DNA of 64,000 bases from Melaminivora jejuensis (GCF_017811175.1 NZ_JACWIJ010000002.1:806001-870000); one strand, 5' to 3'. Counted from the stretch's first letter, positions 25,685 through 35,354 are shown. Made by a program: numbers and translations. Notes: a model not told the origin generated them from the sequence alone.

Positions 25685-26854
25685 ATGCAAGCAAACACGC
25701 AGGCAGATACGCCGATTGCGGGCGCCCAGGGCGCGGCTGCGGGGGCGCTGGCCGGCATCCGGGTGCTGGACTTGTCGCGCATCCTGGGCGGGCCGCTGGC
25801 CGGGCAGATCCTGGGCGACCACGGCGCCGATGTGCTGAAAGTCGAGCCGCCGCAGGGCGACGACACGCGCGCCTGGGGGCCGCCATTCAAGGACGGCGTG
25901 GCTTCCTACTACTTCGGGCTGAACCGCAACAAGCGCATCCAGCACCTGGACTTGTCGGCGCCCGAGGGCCAGCAGCGCGTGCGCGCGCTGATGGCGCGCG
26001 CCGACGTGGTCATCGAGAACTTCAAGGCCGGCACCATGGAGAAATGGGGCATAGGCTGGGAGCAGATGCGCCCCGAACTGCCGCACCTGATCTGGTGCCG
26101 CGTGTCCGGCTTCGGCAGCGACGGCCCGCTGGGTGCGCTGCCCGGCTACGACGCCGCCATCCAGGCCATGGCCGGCCTGATGAGCATCAACGGCGAGGCC
26201 AGCGGCGAGCCGCTGCGCGTCGGCCTGCCGGTGGTGGACATGGTGACCGGCATGAACGCCGTGATCGGCGTGCTGCTGGCGCTGCACGAGCGCGCCCGAA
26301 GCGGGCTGGGGCAACTGGTCGATGCGGCGCTGTACGACTCCGGCCTGTCGCTTTTGCACCCGCACGCGGCCAACTGGTTCACCAGTGGCGAGGCGCCCCA
26401 GCGCACCGGCAACGCCCATCCCAACATCTACCCCTACGATGTGCTGCGCACCGGCGGCGCGCCCATCTTCCTGGCCGTGGGCAACGACCGGCAGTTCGCG
26501 CTGCTGTGCAGCCACATCGGCCAGCCGCAGCTGGCGCAGGATGCGCGCTTTGCCAGCGCCGGCCAGCGCTCGGTGCATCGCCACGCGCTCAAGCCGCTGC
26601 TGGAGCAGGCCTTTGCCGGCCATGACGGCCAGCCGCTGGCCGATGCGCTGATGGCCATCGGCGTGCCGGCGGCTGCGGTGCTGGACGTGCAGCAGGCGCT
26701 CAGCCATCCGCATACGCAGCACCGCGAGATGGTGGTGCAGATGGCGGGCGGCTATCGCGGCCTGGGCGCGCCGGTCAAGCTCGGGCGCACGCCGGCCAGC
26801 TACCGCCACGCACCCCTGACCGAAGGCAGGCATTTCCTGGACGGCGCGCTCTGA
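25685..26854 (+). CDS. CaiB/BaiF class III CoA-transferase
   Basis: Transfers CoA between carboxylic acids (389 residues). Family features include LAGIRVLDLSRILGGPLAGQ, LGDHGADVLKVEPP, NRNKRIQHLDL and the catalytic Asp in GLPVVDMVTGMNAV. It follows the AidB-like acyl-CoA dehydrogenase in the same orientation and is probably its pathway partner, activating or recycling the CoA thioester. ATG 25685 lies right after a dispersed repeat; no strong ribosome site is visible, so coupling to the upstream transcript is uncertain. It is convergent with regA. Confidence 0.9.
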   Translation: MQANTQADTPIAGAQGAAAGALAGIRVLDLSRILGGPLAGQILGDHGADVLKVEPPQGDDTRAWGPPFKDGVASYYFGLNRNKRIQHLDLSAPEGQQRVRALMARADVVIENFKAGTMEKWGIGWEQMRPELPHLIWCRVSGFGSDGPLGALPGYDAAIQAMAGLMSINGEASGEPLRVGLPVVDMVTGMNAVIGVLLALHERARSGLGQLVDAALYDSGLSLLHPHAANWFTSGEAPQRTGNAHPNIYPYDVLRTGGAPIFLAVGNDRQFALLCSHIGQPQLAQDARFASAGQRSVHRHALKPLLEQAFAGHDGQPLADALMAIGVPAAAVLDVQQALSHPHTQHREMVVQMAGGYRGLGAPVKLGRTPASYRHAPLTEGRHFLDGAL

Positions 26855-26891
26855 GCGCAGGCCCACGATCAGCGAAGGCGCAGCGCCAGCT

Positions 26892-27443
26892 TCACACCCG
26901 GCGCTTGTCCAGCTTGCGCGTGAGCGTGCGCCGGTGCATCCCCAGGCGCCGGGCGGCCTCGGAGATATTGAAGCCGGTCTCGGCCAGCACCTGGTGGATG
27001 TGCTCCCACTCCAGCGTCTTGATGGAGCTGGCGCGCTGGGTCAGCCCGACCTCGTCGTCGCCCTCGGTGCGGGCGAAGGCCGCCTCGATGTCGTCGGTGT
27101 TGGACGGCTTGGCCAGGTATTGGCAGGCGCCCAGCTTGATGGCCTGCACGGCAGTGGCGATGCTGGCGTAGCCCGTGAGCACGACGATCAGCATGTCGGC
27201 ACTGGCGGCGTGCAGCGCACGCACGCAGGCCAGGCCGCTGGCCTCGCCGCGCAGCTTGAGATCGACCACGGCGTGCGTTGGCTGCTGGCTGGCCAGCAGC
27301 GCCTGCACGGCGCCCAGGCTGTCGGCGTGCAGCACGCGCCAGCCGCGCCGGGTGAGCGAGCGCGCCAGCGTGCGCGCGAAGTCCACATCGTCCTCCACCA
27401 GCAACAGCTGGCGGTCGTCAGGGGCAGGGGCAGGGGCGTCCAT
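26892..27443 (-). CDS. regA: RegA/PrrA-type redox response regulator
   Basis: Response regulator of 183 residues that completes a RegB/RegA redox pair. The receiver domain has the acidic pocket LLLVEDDVDFART, phospho-Asp in AVVDLKLRGEASG and Lys in CQYLAKPSNTDDI. The C-terminal Fis-type helix-turn-helix (NISEAARRLGMHRRTLTRKL) is the RegA/PrrA/ActR recognition motif. It begins 7 nt after regB and ends the cyo-surf1-regBA operon. RegA homologues control respiration, carbon and nitrogen fixation genes. An ATG at 27461 would add six residues and overlap regB. Confidence 0.88.
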   Translation of the reverse strand: MDAPAPAPDDRQLLLVEDDVDFARTLARSLTRRGWRVLHADSLGAVQALLASQQPTHAVVDLKLRGEASGLACVRALHAASADMLIVVLTGYASIATAVQAIKLGACQYLAKPSNTDDIEAAFARTEGDDEVGLTQRASSIKTLEWEHIHQVLAETGFNISEAARRLGMHRRTLTRKLDKRRV

Positions 27444-27450
27444 GGTGGCT

Positions 27451-28773
27451 CTACAGGGCAATGGCCGGCAGGGGCAGGGTGATGGTGACGCGCGCGCCGG
27501 CTTCGGGCAGGTTTTCGGCCCGGATGCTGCCGCCCAGGGTGCGCGCCACGTTCGTGCTCAGGAACAGGCCCAGCCCGCCGCCGGGGCGGCCCTTGCTGGA
27601 CTGGTAGGGCTTGCCGAGCTGGCGCAGCATGTCCGGCGTGAAGCCGGGGCCGCGGTCGATGACGCTGATGCACAGCGCCTGGCCATCGCGCGAGCGCTCG
27701 GCGCGCAGGCCTACCCAGTCGGGCGAGGCATCCCGGGCATTGTCCAGCACGTTGAAGACCATCTGCTGCAGCGTGGTGTCGGCGACCATCGGCTGATCCG
27801 TGCCGAAGCGGTTGTCATAGTCGAAGGCGGCCACGCTGCGTGTGGCGCGCCACTGCTGCACCAGTGCGTCGAGAAAACGGCAGACGCTGGTCTGCGCCGA
27901 AGCCTCGCCGCGCGCCTCGCCAGCGGACAGCAAAATGCCGCTGACGATGGCCTTGCAGCGCTGTACCTGCGCCTGCATGTCGGCGATCTCCTGGTGCAGC
28001 TGCGCGTCCTGCGCCAGCCGCAGGTCGCGCCGCCAGTCGCCCAGGATGACGGCCAGCGTGGCCAGCGGCGTGCCCAGCTCATGCGCCGCGCCCGAGGCCA
28101 GCAGGCCCATGCGCAGCACATGTTCCTCCTCGGCAGCGCGCTGGCGGATAGCCGCCAGCCGCGCATCGCGCTGGCGCAGGTTGCGCCCGATGCGCTGCAT
28201 GAACAGGGCCACCAGCGCCGCGTTGAGCACGAAGCACACCAGCAGGCCCAGCACATAGGGGCTGGCCAGGCCGTGTGCGAAGTCGATGGACAGCGGCAGC
28301 GGCAGGTGAAAGCGCGTCAGCAACGCCATGCACAGCCCCGTGACCGCCACCAGCGCCCAGACGTGGCGGCTGCGCAGCAGCGCCGCGCCCAGCGTGACCT
28401 GCAGCAGGTACAGGAAAACGAAGGGGTTGCCCACGCCGCCGCTCAGGTACAGCTGCACAGTGAGCACCGCCACATCGACCAGCAGCGCCAGCAGCAGCTC
28501 CACCGGGCGCACCTGCAGGCCACTGCGCCAGCGCAGCCAGCTCAGCGCGTTGAACACGGCCAGGCAGCCGACGGCCAGCAGCATCTCGGCCAGCGGCAAG
28601 GGCAGGCGCAGGCGGTAGTGGGCAATCACCATGGTGAGCACCTGCCCGACCACGGCCAGCCAGCGCAGCTCGATGAGTTGCAGCAGGTTCTTCAGGCCGG
28701 CAGCGGCGTCGGCAGAGCGCGCGCTGCGCCCGGGCAGCGCGGCGCGCGGTGGCGTCCCGGTCGGGGCGCTCAT
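27451..28773 (-). CDS. regB: RegB/PrrB-type redox sensor kinase
   Basis: Membrane sensor kinase of 440 residues with six hydrophobic segments. It begins with the family stretch LIELRWLAVVGQ and contains the exact quinone-binding heptapeptide GGVGNPF. The phospho-acceptor box is ASGAAHELGTPLATLAVILG. A conserved Cys in VQRCKAIVSGIL matches the redox-active Cys of RegB. The ATPase region shows NVLDNARDASP, DRGPGFTP and GGGLGLFLSTN. The start overlaps the surf1 stop (ATGA). Its location behind a quinol oxidase lets it report on the quinone pool that this oxidase drains. Confidence 0.92.
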   Translation of the reverse strand: MSAPTGTPPRAALPGRSARSADAAAGLKNLLQLIELRWLAVVGQVLTMVIAHYRLRLPLPLAEMLLAVGCLAVFNALSWLRWRSGLQVRPVELLLALLVDVAVLTVQLYLSGGVGNPFVFLYLLQVTLGAALLRSRHVWALVAVTGLCMALLTRFHLPLPLSIDFAHGLASPYVLGLLVCFVLNAALVALFMQRIGRNLRQRDARLAAIRQRAAEEEHVLRMGLLASGAAHELGTPLATLAVILGDWRRDLRLAQDAQLHQEIADMQAQVQRCKAIVSGILLSAGEARGEASAQTSVCRFLDALVQQWRATRSVAAFDYDNRFGTDQPMVADTTLQQMVFNVLDNARDASPDWVGLRAERSRDGQALCISVIDRGPGFTPDMLRQLGKPYQSSKGRPGGGLGLFLSTNVARTLGGSIRAENLPEAGARVTITLPLPAIAL

Positions 28774-29594
28774 GCGCCTTGCCGCAGGCACTGCTCGTGG
28801 CGCGTCACCACGGCGGCCGCGCCCAGCACCAACAGGGCCAGACCCCACCAGGTCAGGACATAGACCAGGTGGCTGTTGTGGAAGCGCACCACGGTCAGGC
28901 CGGGGCGTGGCCAGGGGCCGGCCTCGCTGCCGCGTAGGCCTTGCGGTGCGCCGGCGGGCGCGGCGGCAGGAATGCCGGCATCGACGAAAAAGGGCGCTGC
29001 CTCCGACAGGCCCTGGGCCTGGGCGATGGCGGCCACGTCGCGCGAGTGCCAGCGGCCCTCGGCGGGCGCGTTGCGGCGCAGAAAGCCGCCGCCCGGCTCG
29101 CTCATGCGGATCAGCCCGGTGAGTTGCGCGGGCGCGCCAGCGGCTCCGCGCGCCTGGGCGATGGGATCGCGCTGCGGCCAGCCGGCGCGCAGTTGCTGCG
29201 GAATGAAGCCCCGGTTGACCAGCACCTGGCTGCCGCCGTCCAGCTGCAGCGGCGTCAGCACCCAGAAACCCGCGCCCAGCTCGGTGCTGGCCTGGGTCAG
29301 CACGGTCTTGTCCGCCAGCCAGCGGCCCTGCAACTGCACCGGCTGGTATTCGCTGCGCGCGGCGTCCATGCCTGGCCACTGGGCCGGGGGCGGCAGCGGC
29401 GTGGGGGTGGTGTGCAGGCGCTGCTCGACGCGCTCCATCAGTTGCAGCTTCCAGGCGCGCCGCTCCAGCTGCCACCAGCCCAGGGCGGCAAACAGGCTGA
29501 ACAGCAAGACGCCCGCCAGCGCCAGCAGGGCCAGCGCGGCAGGCGAGCGCAAGGGGCGGGGCGGGCGTGCTGCGCCGGCGACTGGCTGCGTCAA
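28770..29594 (-). CDS. SURF1-family oxidase assembly protein
   Basis: Assembly factor for haem-copper oxidases (274 residues). An N-terminal and a C-terminal membrane helix (LALLALAGVLLFSLFAALGW; VYVLTWWGLALLVLGAAAVV) flank a periplasmic domain, and the family motif WWQLERRAWKLQLMERVEQR follows the first helix. The only start consistent with the gene border is TTG 29594, which overlaps the cyoD stop as TTGA; the longer frame to 29696 would lie inside cyoD. Surf1 is more often tied to cytochrome aa3; here it is in a bo3-type operon. Confidence 0.87.
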   Translation of the reverse strand: MTQPVAGAARPPRPLRSPAALALLALAGVLLFSLFAALGWWQLERRAWKLQLMERVEQRLHTTPTPLPPPAQWPGMDAARSEYQPVQLQGRWLADKTVLTQASTELGAGFWVLTPLQLDGGSQVLVNRGFIPQQLRAGWPQRDPIAQARGAAGAPAQLTGLIRMSEPGGGFLRRNAPAEGRWHSRDVAAIAQAQGLSEAAPFFVDAGIPAAAPAGAPQGLRGSEAGPWPRPGLTVVRFHNSHLVYVLTWWGLALLVLGAAAVVTRHEQCLRQGA

Positions 29595-30016
29595 GGCGTC
29601 CCGTGCTGCGAGTGCTGCGCTGGTTGCGTCGGTGCGCCGGACATGGGGTTGGCGTGATCCGGCATCATGTGCGCGTTCATGTGGAACATGACCCACAGCG
29701 TGCCGGCCAGCGTCACGCCCACAAAGACCAATGCGAAGATGGTGGACAGCAGCGTCCAGCCGCCCTGCACCTTGCCGTTCATGTGCAGGAAATAGACCAT
29801 GTGTACGACGATCTGCGCCGCTGCCAGCGCGCCCAGCAGCACCACCAGCGTGGTGCGATCCTGGATGACGCCGGCCATGACCAGCCAGAACGCAATGATG
29901 GTGAGGACGGCCGCCAGCACGAAGCCGCGTATGTAGTCCGACAGGCTGACGTGCAGATCATCGTGGTCGTGCTCGGGGCCGTGCTCGTGCGCCGCGTGGA
30001 GTTGTTGCGTGCCCAT
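29591..30016 (-). CDS. cyoD: Cytochrome o ubiquinol oxidase subunit IV CyoD
   Basis: Small membrane subunit (141 residues) of the bo3 quinol oxidase, with three helices (LAAVLTIIAFWLVMAGVI, VVLLGALAAAQIVVHMVYFL, ILSTIFALVFVGVTLAGTL-like) and the family stretch HMVYFLHMNGK. It is longer at the C-terminus than E. coli CyoD (109 residues), with a His/Met-rich tail (MFHMNAHMMPDHANPMSG) that could bind metal. It starts 3 nt after cyoC and its stop overlaps the surf1 TTG start. Confidence 0.9.
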   Translation of the reverse strand: MGTQQLHAAHEHGPEHDHDDLHVSLSDYIRGFVLAAVLTIIAFWLVMAGVIQDRTTLVVLLGALAAAQIVVHMVYFLHMNGKVQGGWTLLSTIFALVFVGVTLAGTLWVMFHMNAHMMPDHANPMSGAPTQPAQHSQHGTP

Positions 30017-30019
30017 GGT

Positions 30020-30667
30020 TTACAGCACTCCCATCAGATAGACGAAGGTGAACACACCGACCCAGACCACGTCCAGGAAGTGCCAGAACATGGACAGACA
30101 GTTGATGCGGCGCACGTTGGCGGTCGTCAGGCCGTGCTGCCTGACCTGCACCATCAGGGTGAGCAGCCAGATGATGCCGAAGGTGACGTGCAGGCCATGC
30201 GTGCCCACCAGGGTGAAGAACGACGACAGGAAGGCGCTGGTGCGCGGCGTCGCGCCCTGGTGGATCAGGTGTGCGAACTCGTACAGCTCCACCCCCAGGA
30301 AGGCCAGGCCCAAGAGGCCCGTGATGCCCAGCCACAAAAGCGTGCCGGGCACATTTTTTGCCTGCTTTTGCAGCATGGCAAAGCCGAAGGTGATGGACGA
30401 CAGCAGCAGGAAGGCCGTGTTGATGGCCACCAGCTTGAGGTCGAACAGCTCTGCTCCGGCAGGGCCGCCGGCGTAGGCACGGCCCAGCACGCCATAGGTG
30501 GCAAACAGCACGGCGAAGATGAGCACGTCGCTCATCAGATAGAGCCAAAAGCCCAGCGCCGTGCCGTTGTCCGGGTGCGGCTCGTGCGCCAGGTGGTATT
30601 GGCGCTGCGGGCGCTGCTGATGCTGCACAGGGGCGGCGCCGATGGGGTTCAGGGTGATGTCAGACAT
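30020..30667 (-). CDS. cyoC: Cytochrome o ubiquinol oxidase subunit III CyoC
   Basis: Membrane subunit (215 residues, five helices) of the bo3 quinol oxidase. It matches the subunit III family with [37 protein letters not shown] and [19 protein letters not shown]. It starts 8 nt inside the end of cyoB, so translation is coupled, and is followed by cyoD after 3 nt. Confidence 0.94.
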   Translation of the reverse strand: MSDITLNPIGAAPVQHQQRPQRQYHLAHEPHPDNGTALGFWLYLMSDVLIFAVLFATYGVLGRAYAGGPAGAELFDLKLVAINTAFLLLSSITFGFAMLQKQAKNVPGTLLWLGITGLLGLAFLGVELYEFAHLIHQGATPRTSAFLSSFFTLVGTHGLHVTFGIIWLLTLMVQVRQHGLTTANVRRINCLSMFWHFLDVVWVGVFTFVYLMGVL

Positions 30668-32666
30668 GCGATGCAGCGGCCAGTTGCCGGGTGCGCGCCT
30701 CTTCCACGGCGGCCACGTCGGCGGCCGGGATCCAGTAGTCGCGCTGGTAGTTGAAGGTGTGCACGATGGTCGCCACGATGATGGCGGCCAGCGCGCCTAT
30801 GGCCAGCGGCCACATGTGCCAGATCAGGGCAAAGCCCAGCAGCGTGGACAGCATGGCGATCACGAAGCCCGCGCCGGTGTTAGCCGGCATGTGGATGGGT
30901 GCAAAGCCTGTCAGCGGGCGCTGGTAGCCGTGCTTTTTCATGTCCCACCAGGCATCGATCTCGTATGCCACCGGGGTGAAGGCGAAGTTGTACTGCGGCG
31001 GGGGCGACGAGGTGGCCCACTCCAGCGTGCGGCCATCCCAGGGGTCGCCGGTCGCGTCACGCAGCTCATCGCGGCGCCGAAAACTCACATACAGCTGCAT
31101 GAGGAAGCAGGCAATGCCGGCGGCGATCAGCACGGCGCCGAAGGCGGCCACGACGAAGAAGGGCTGGACGCTGGGGTCTTCAAAGTGGCTCACGCGGCGC
31201 GTCACGCCCATCAGGCCCAGGATATAGAGCGGCGTGAAGGCCACCCAGAAGCCCGTCAGCCAGAACCAGAAGGTGGCCTTGCCCCAGGATTCGACCAGGC
31301 GGTAGCCGAAGGCCTTGGGGAACCAGTAGTGGATGCCGGCGAATACCGCAAACACCACGCCGCCGATGATCACGTTGTGGAAGTGCGCCACCAGGAACAG
31401 CGAGTTGTGCAGCACGAAGTCCGCCGGCGGCACGGCCAGCAGCACGCCCGTCATGCCGCCGATGGCGAAGGTACACATGAAGCCCACCGTCCACAGCATG
31501 GGCACGGTGAAGCGGATGCGGCCCCGGTACATGGTGAACAGCCAGTTGAAGATCTTGGCGCCCGTGGGGATCGAGATGATCATGGTCGTGATGCCGAAGA
31601 AAGTGTTCACCGTCGCGCCCGAGCCCATGGTGAAGAAGTGGTGCAGCCACACTAGGTACGACAGGATGGTGATGACCACCGTGGCATAGACCATGGAGGT
31701 GTAGCCGAACAGGCGCTTTTTGGTGAAGGTGGGCACGATCTCGGAATACACGCCGAAGGCCGGCAGCACCAGGATGTACACCTCGGGGTGGCCCCAGATC
31801 CAGATCAGGTTCACGTACAGCATGGCGTTGCCGCCCAGGTCGTTCGTGAAGAAGTGCGTGCCGAGATACCGATCCAGGCTCATCAGCACCAGCGTGGCCG
31901 TGAGGATGGGGAAGGTGGCCACGATGAGCGCATTGGTACACAGCGCCGTCCAGGTGAAGATGGGCATCTTCATGAGCTTCATGCCCGGCGCGCGCATCTT
32001 GATGATGGTCACGATCAGGTTGATGCCCGACAGCGTCGTGCCCACCCCGGCCACCTGCAGGCCCCAGATGTAGTAGTCCAGCCCCACGCCCGGATCCTGC
32101 GCGCCCAGGTTGGACAGCGCCAGCCAGCCCGAGGTGGAGAACTCGCCCAGGAACAGCGACAGCATGACCAGGATGGCCCCGCCCGTGGTCATCCAGAAGC
32201 TGAAGTTGTTCAGGAACGGAAACGACACGTCGCGCGCGCCGATCTGCAGCGGCACCAGATAGTTCATCAGCCCGGTGACGAAGGGCATGGCCACGAAGAA
32301 GATCATGATCACGCCATGCGCCGTGAAGATCTGGTCGTAGTGGTGCGGCGGCAGGTAGCCCAGGTTCTCGCCCACGGCCATGGCCTGCTGCAGCCGCATC
32401 ATGATGGCGTCGGAAAAGCCGCGCAGCAGCATGACCAGGCCCAGGATCATGTACATGATGCCGATTTTCTTGTGGTCGATGGAGCAGATCCAGTCGCGCC
32501 ACAGCGGGCCCCACAGGCGATAGCGCGTGATGCCGGCCAGCACCACCAGGCCGCCCAGCGCCACCGCGATGAAAGTCCACAGCACGATGGGTTCGTGCGC
32601 CATGGGGATGGCATCCCACGTGACGCGGCCCAGCAGCCAGTGGTTGGGTGTCATTTGTTCAGGCAT
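30660..32666 (-). CDS. cyoB: Cytochrome o ubiquinol oxidase subunit I CyoB
   Basis: Catalytic haem-copper subunit (668 residues) that reduces oxygen to water and pumps protons. Ligands are visible: low-spin haem His in [12 protein letters not shown], CuB His with the cross-linked Tyr in [15 protein letters not shown], CuB His-His in [10 protein letters not shown], and haem His pairs in [13 protein letters not shown]. The R-x-x-D quinone-site region near the N-terminus ([16 protein letters not shown]) is also typical of bo3 oxidases. It is preceded by cyoA and overlaps cyoC. A second quinol or cytochrome c oxidase would be encoded elsewhere. Confidence 0.97.
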   Translation of the reverse strand: MPEQMTPNHWLLGRVTWDAIPMAHEPIVLWTFIAVALGGLVVLAGITRYRLWGPLWRDWICSIDHKKIGIMYMILGLVMLLRGFSDAIMMRLQQAMAVGENLGYLPPHHYDQIFTAHGVIMIFFVAMPFVTGLMNYLVPLQIGARDVSFPFLNNFSFWMTTGGAILVMLSLFLGEFSTSGWLALSNLGAQDPGVGLDYYIWGLQVAGVGTTLSGINLIVTIIKMRAPGMKLMKMPIFTWTALCTNALIVATFPILTATLVLMSLDRYLGTHFFTNDLGGNAMLYVNLIWIWGHPEVYILVLPAFGVYSEIVPTFTKKRLFGYTSMVYATVVITILSYLVWLHHFFTMGSGATVNTFFGITTMIISIPTGAKIFNWLFTMYRGRIRFTVPMLWTVGFMCTFAIGGMTGVLLAVPPADFVLHNSLFLVAHFHNVIIGGVVFAVFAGIHYWFPKAFGYRLVESWGKATFWFWLTGFWVAFTPLYILGLMGVTRRVSHFEDPSVQPFFVVAAFGAVLIAAGIACFLMQLYVSFRRRDELRDATGDPWDGRTLEWATSSPPPQYNFAFTPVAYEIDAWWDMKKHGYQRPLTGFAPIHMPANTGAGFVIAMLSTLLGFALIWHMWPLAIGALAAIIVATIVHTFNYQRDYWIPAADVAAVEEARTRQLAAASHV

Positions 32667-32699
32667 GTCGAATCTCGGGCTCGGATACTTCTTCTCGGG

Positions 32700-33713
32700 T
32701 CACGGGGCGGCGGGGGCAGCACGCTGGCGCAGTGCCGCCACGAACTGCGGCGCATCGGCCGGGGTGCAGATGTCGCGCGGCAGGCCAGCGGCGGCGCGCG
32801 CATCCATGGCCATCTGCTCGTGCAGGCAGGTCTGACCGTCTTCGACGCAGCGGTTCAGGATGCGCTCGTACAGGCCCGGCTGCACGCTGGCAAAGCGCTG
32901 CACTGGGTCGCGCTCACTGGGCTTGGCCAGTTGCAGGTAGCTGGCCTGATCCAGCGCCTGGCCTTCGACTCTGGCCTTGCGTACCCACTGCTCGAAGTCG
33001 GCCTCGGGCAGACCGTGGAACTTGAACGTCATGCCCGAAAAGCCCGGGCCGCTGTAGTGCGAAGCCAGGCCCTTGAACACGCCGGCGCGGTTGATGACGG
33101 CGTTGAGCTCGGTCTGCATCCCGGGCATGGAGTAAATCATCCCGGCCAGATCGGGTACGTAGAAGGCATTCATGGTCGAGCTGGCCGTCAGCTTGAAGTG
33201 GATGGGCCGATCTACCGGCGCAGCCAGTTCGTTGACGGTGGCGATGCCCTGCTCGGGATACAGGAACAGCCATTTCCAGTCCAGGGCCACGACCTGCACC
33301 TCCAGAGGCCGCACGCCTGCTGCCACAGGGCGCTGGGCGTCGATGCGATCCAGCGGGCGATAGGGGTCGAGCTTGTGCGTGGCGATCCAGGTCAGCGTGC
33401 CCAGGGCGATGATGATCATCAGGGGCACCGTCCAGATGACCAGCTCCAGGACGGTGGAGTGATGCCAGTCGGGTGCGTAGGGCGCGTCCTGGTTGCCCTG
33501 GCGGTACTTCCAGGCGAAGACCAGCGTGGCGATGATGACCGGCACGATGATGATGAGCATCAACAGCGTGGCGGTGATGACGAGCTTGCCCTGCTGGGCA
33601 GCCACGTCGCCAGCCGGATTGAGCACGACGGCCTGGCTGCAGCCGGCCAGCAGGGCAGCCGCAGCAGATGCCGCCAGCCAGGCAGGCCCGCGAAAGCGTG
33701 AGGTGTTCAACAT
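32700..33713 (-). CDS. cyoA: Cytochrome o ubiquinol oxidase subunit II CyoA
   Basis: Subunit II (337 residues) of the bo3 oxidase, a lipoprotein (lipobox LLAGC, Cys about residue 25) with two membrane helices (LVITATLLMLIIIVPVII, STVLELVIWTVPLMIIIAL) and a periplasmic cupredoxin-like domain (VVALDWKWLFLYPEQGIATV) that lacks the CuA ligands, which marks it as a quinol oxidase. The C-terminus carries about 60 extra residues with Cys. It is the first gene of cyoABCD-surf1-regB-regA. The start ATG has no obvious ribosome site on its strand. Confidence 0.94.
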   Translation of the reverse strand: MLNTSRFRGPAWLAASAAAALLAGCSQAVVLNPAGDVAAQQGKLVITATLLMLIIIVPVIIATLVFAWKYRQGNQDAPYAPDWHHSTVLELVIWTVPLMIIIALGTLTWIATHKLDPYRPLDRIDAQRPVAAGVRPLEVQVVALDWKWLFLYPEQGIATVNELAAPVDRPIHFKLTASSTMNAFYVPDLAGMIYSMPGMQTELNAVINRAGVFKGLASHYSGPGFSGMTFKFHGLPEADFEQWVRKARVEGQALDQASYLQLAKPSERDPVQRFASVQPGLYERILNRCVEDGQTCLHEQMAMDARAAAGLPRDICTPADAPQFVAALRQRAAPAAP

Positions 33714-33972
33714 GCGTGAAAGGAGGAAAGCAGGCAAGGGAAAGCCGCCGCGCCTGGGGTAAACGCGGATGGCACAACGCCCAAAAATGTAATGTGGCTG
33801 GCTTGCCCCAAGGTGAGACATTTTGTCCTGTATCAACACTCGCGGCTGACGGCAAGCGAGAAAACGCCAATGGCTGATCCAAAGCAAGGAAATTTTTCCC
33901 GAAAGCTTGCGTGAAAGAGCACTTGTAGCCTGGGTGGCTTGCGTGTAGAACGGTTCGACCTGGGTGCATCCC

Positions 33973-33986
33973 TTGAGGTGCATCAA
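33973..33986 (+). promoter_or_regulatory. FNR-like box between cyoA and the MFS gene
   Basis: TTGAGGTGCATCAA matches TTGAT-N4-ATCAA at nine of ten positions and ends 33 bp before the MFS start. By my estimate about two such matches are expected by chance in 64 kb, so this is only suggestive. The rest of the 306-bp gap (33714-34019) holds no gene; promoter elements for the divergent cyo operon must lie here but none is clear to me. Confidence 0.35.
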
Positions 33987-34019
33987 GACCTGCCACACCG
34001 CAACCAGGAGTTTTGCACC

Positions 34020-35354
34020 ATGAGCAGCAGTTCGATGGCCTTGTCCGCACACGGCTACGGGGGCGATGCCTCGCTGGCGCACGCGCACACCGATGAAGAC
34101 GCGACGCCTGCCGAGATCGCGGTCGGCGTGATCATTGGGCGCTCGTCCGAGTACTTCGACTTCTTCGTCTTCGGCATCGCCTGCGTGCTGGTCTTTCCGC
34201 AGTTGCTGTTCCCGTTCCTGTCGCCGCTGGCGGGCACGCTGGCAGCCTTTGCCATCTTTGCCCTGGCTTTTGTTGCCCGGCCCTTTGGCACAGCCTTGTT
34301 CATGGCCGTGCAGCGGCGCTGGGGACGCGGCACCAAGCTGACGCTGGCACTGTTCCTGCTGGGCAGCAGCACGGTCAGCATGGCGCTGCTGCCGGGCTAC
34401 GACAGCGTGGGCGCGGCGGCCATCGCTGCCCTGATCGCCTTGCGTATCGGGCAGGGCGTGGCGCTGGGTGGCTCCTGGGACGGCCTGCCGTCGCTCCTGG
34501 CCATGGCGGCGCCGCGCGAGCGCCGGGGCTGGTACGCCATGGTCGGGCAGCTGGGCGCGCCGGCGGGCTTTGCGCTGGCGGCGGCGCTGTTTGCCTATCT
34601 GCATGGCCAGCTCACGCCCGAGGAATTCCTGGCCTGGGGCTGGCGCTATCCGTTTTGTGTGGCTTTTGCCATCAACGTGGTGGCGCTGTTCGCGCGCCTG
34701 CGCCTGGTGGTCGGGCAGTCATACGCCGAGCTGCTGGAGGAAAAGGAGCTGCAGCCCATGCCTGCCACGCAGCTGCTGCGCGACGAGGGCGGCCACGTCT
34801 TCCTGGGCGCCTTTGCCGCGCTGGCCAGCTTTGCGCTGTTCCATCTGGTGACCATTTTTCCGCTGTCCTGGCTGGCGCTGCGCTTCGAGCGCAGCATGAC
34901 CGAGGTGCTGGGTATGCAGATCGCCGGTGCCTTTCTGGCGGCGCTGGCCATCGTGCTGTCGGGCTACTTGGCCGACCGCATCGGGCGGCGCAACCTGCTG
35001 GGCGGCATGGCTGTGCTGATCGGCCTGTTCAGCCTGGCTGTGCCCTGGCTGCTCGGTGGCGGCGTGGCCGGTGGCAACATCTTTTTGCTGCTGGGTTTCG
35101 TGCTGCTGGGGCTGTCCTACGGGCAGTCGGCGGGCACGGTGACGGCGAATTTTTCCGCGCTCCATCGCTATACCGGCGCGGCGCTGTCATCCGACCTGGC
35201 CTGGCTGCTGGGCGCGGCCTTTGCGCCGCTGGTGGCGCTGGGCCTGTCGGTGCGCTTCGGCCTGGGCGCCGTGTCGCTGTATCTGCTCTCGGGCGTGGTC
35301 TGCACGCTGGCGGCGCTGCGCATCAACCGCTTGATTGAGCAGCAACGTGGCTGA
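34020..35354 (+). CDS. MFS transporter, metabolite:H+ symporter type
   Basis: Twelve-helix permease of 444 residues. It resembles the MHS branch of the major facilitator superfamily (proline/betaine, alpha-ketoglutarate, shikimate carriers), with AVGVIIGRSSEYFDFFVFGI before helix 1, FVARPFGTALFMAVQRRWGR between helices 2 and 3, and GQGVALGGSWDGLPSLLAMA. The usual Glu-Tyr-Asp motif in helix 1 is present. The N-terminus is short and hydrophilic. ATG 34020 has an AGGAG site; the upstream GTG-type start at 33939 has none. It is divergent from cyo and convergent with the FGE gene. The substrate is unknown. Confidence 0.85.
   Translation: MSSSSMALSAHGYGGDASLAHAHTDEDATPAEIAVGVIIGRSSEYFDFFVFGIACVLVFPQLLFPFLSPLAGTLAAFAIFALAFVARPFGTALFMAVQRRWGRGTKLTLALFLLGSSTVSMALLPGYDSVGAAAIAALIALRIGQGVALGGSWDGLPSLLAMAAPRERRGWYAMVGQLGAPAGFALAAALFAYLHGQLTPEEFLAWGWRYPFCVAFAINVVALFARLRLVVGQSYAELLEEKELQPMPATQLLRDEGGHVFLGAFAALASFALFHLVTIFPLSWLALRFERSMTEVLGMQIAGAFLAALAIVLSGYLADRIGRRNLLGGMAVLIGLFSLAVPWLLGGGVAGGNIFLLLGFVLLGLSYGQSAGTVTANFSALHRYTGAALSSDLAWLLGAAFAPLVALGLSVRFGLGAVSLYLLSGVVCTLAALRINRLIEQQRG

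Noticed and set aside
26899-26925. GCGCTTGTCCAGCTTGCGCG at the 3' end of regA looks like a dispersed repeat copy
   Set aside because: It encodes the conserved RegA end (TLTRKLDKRRV) and lacks the TAGCT and GGGTTT parts, so the likeness is probably coincidental.
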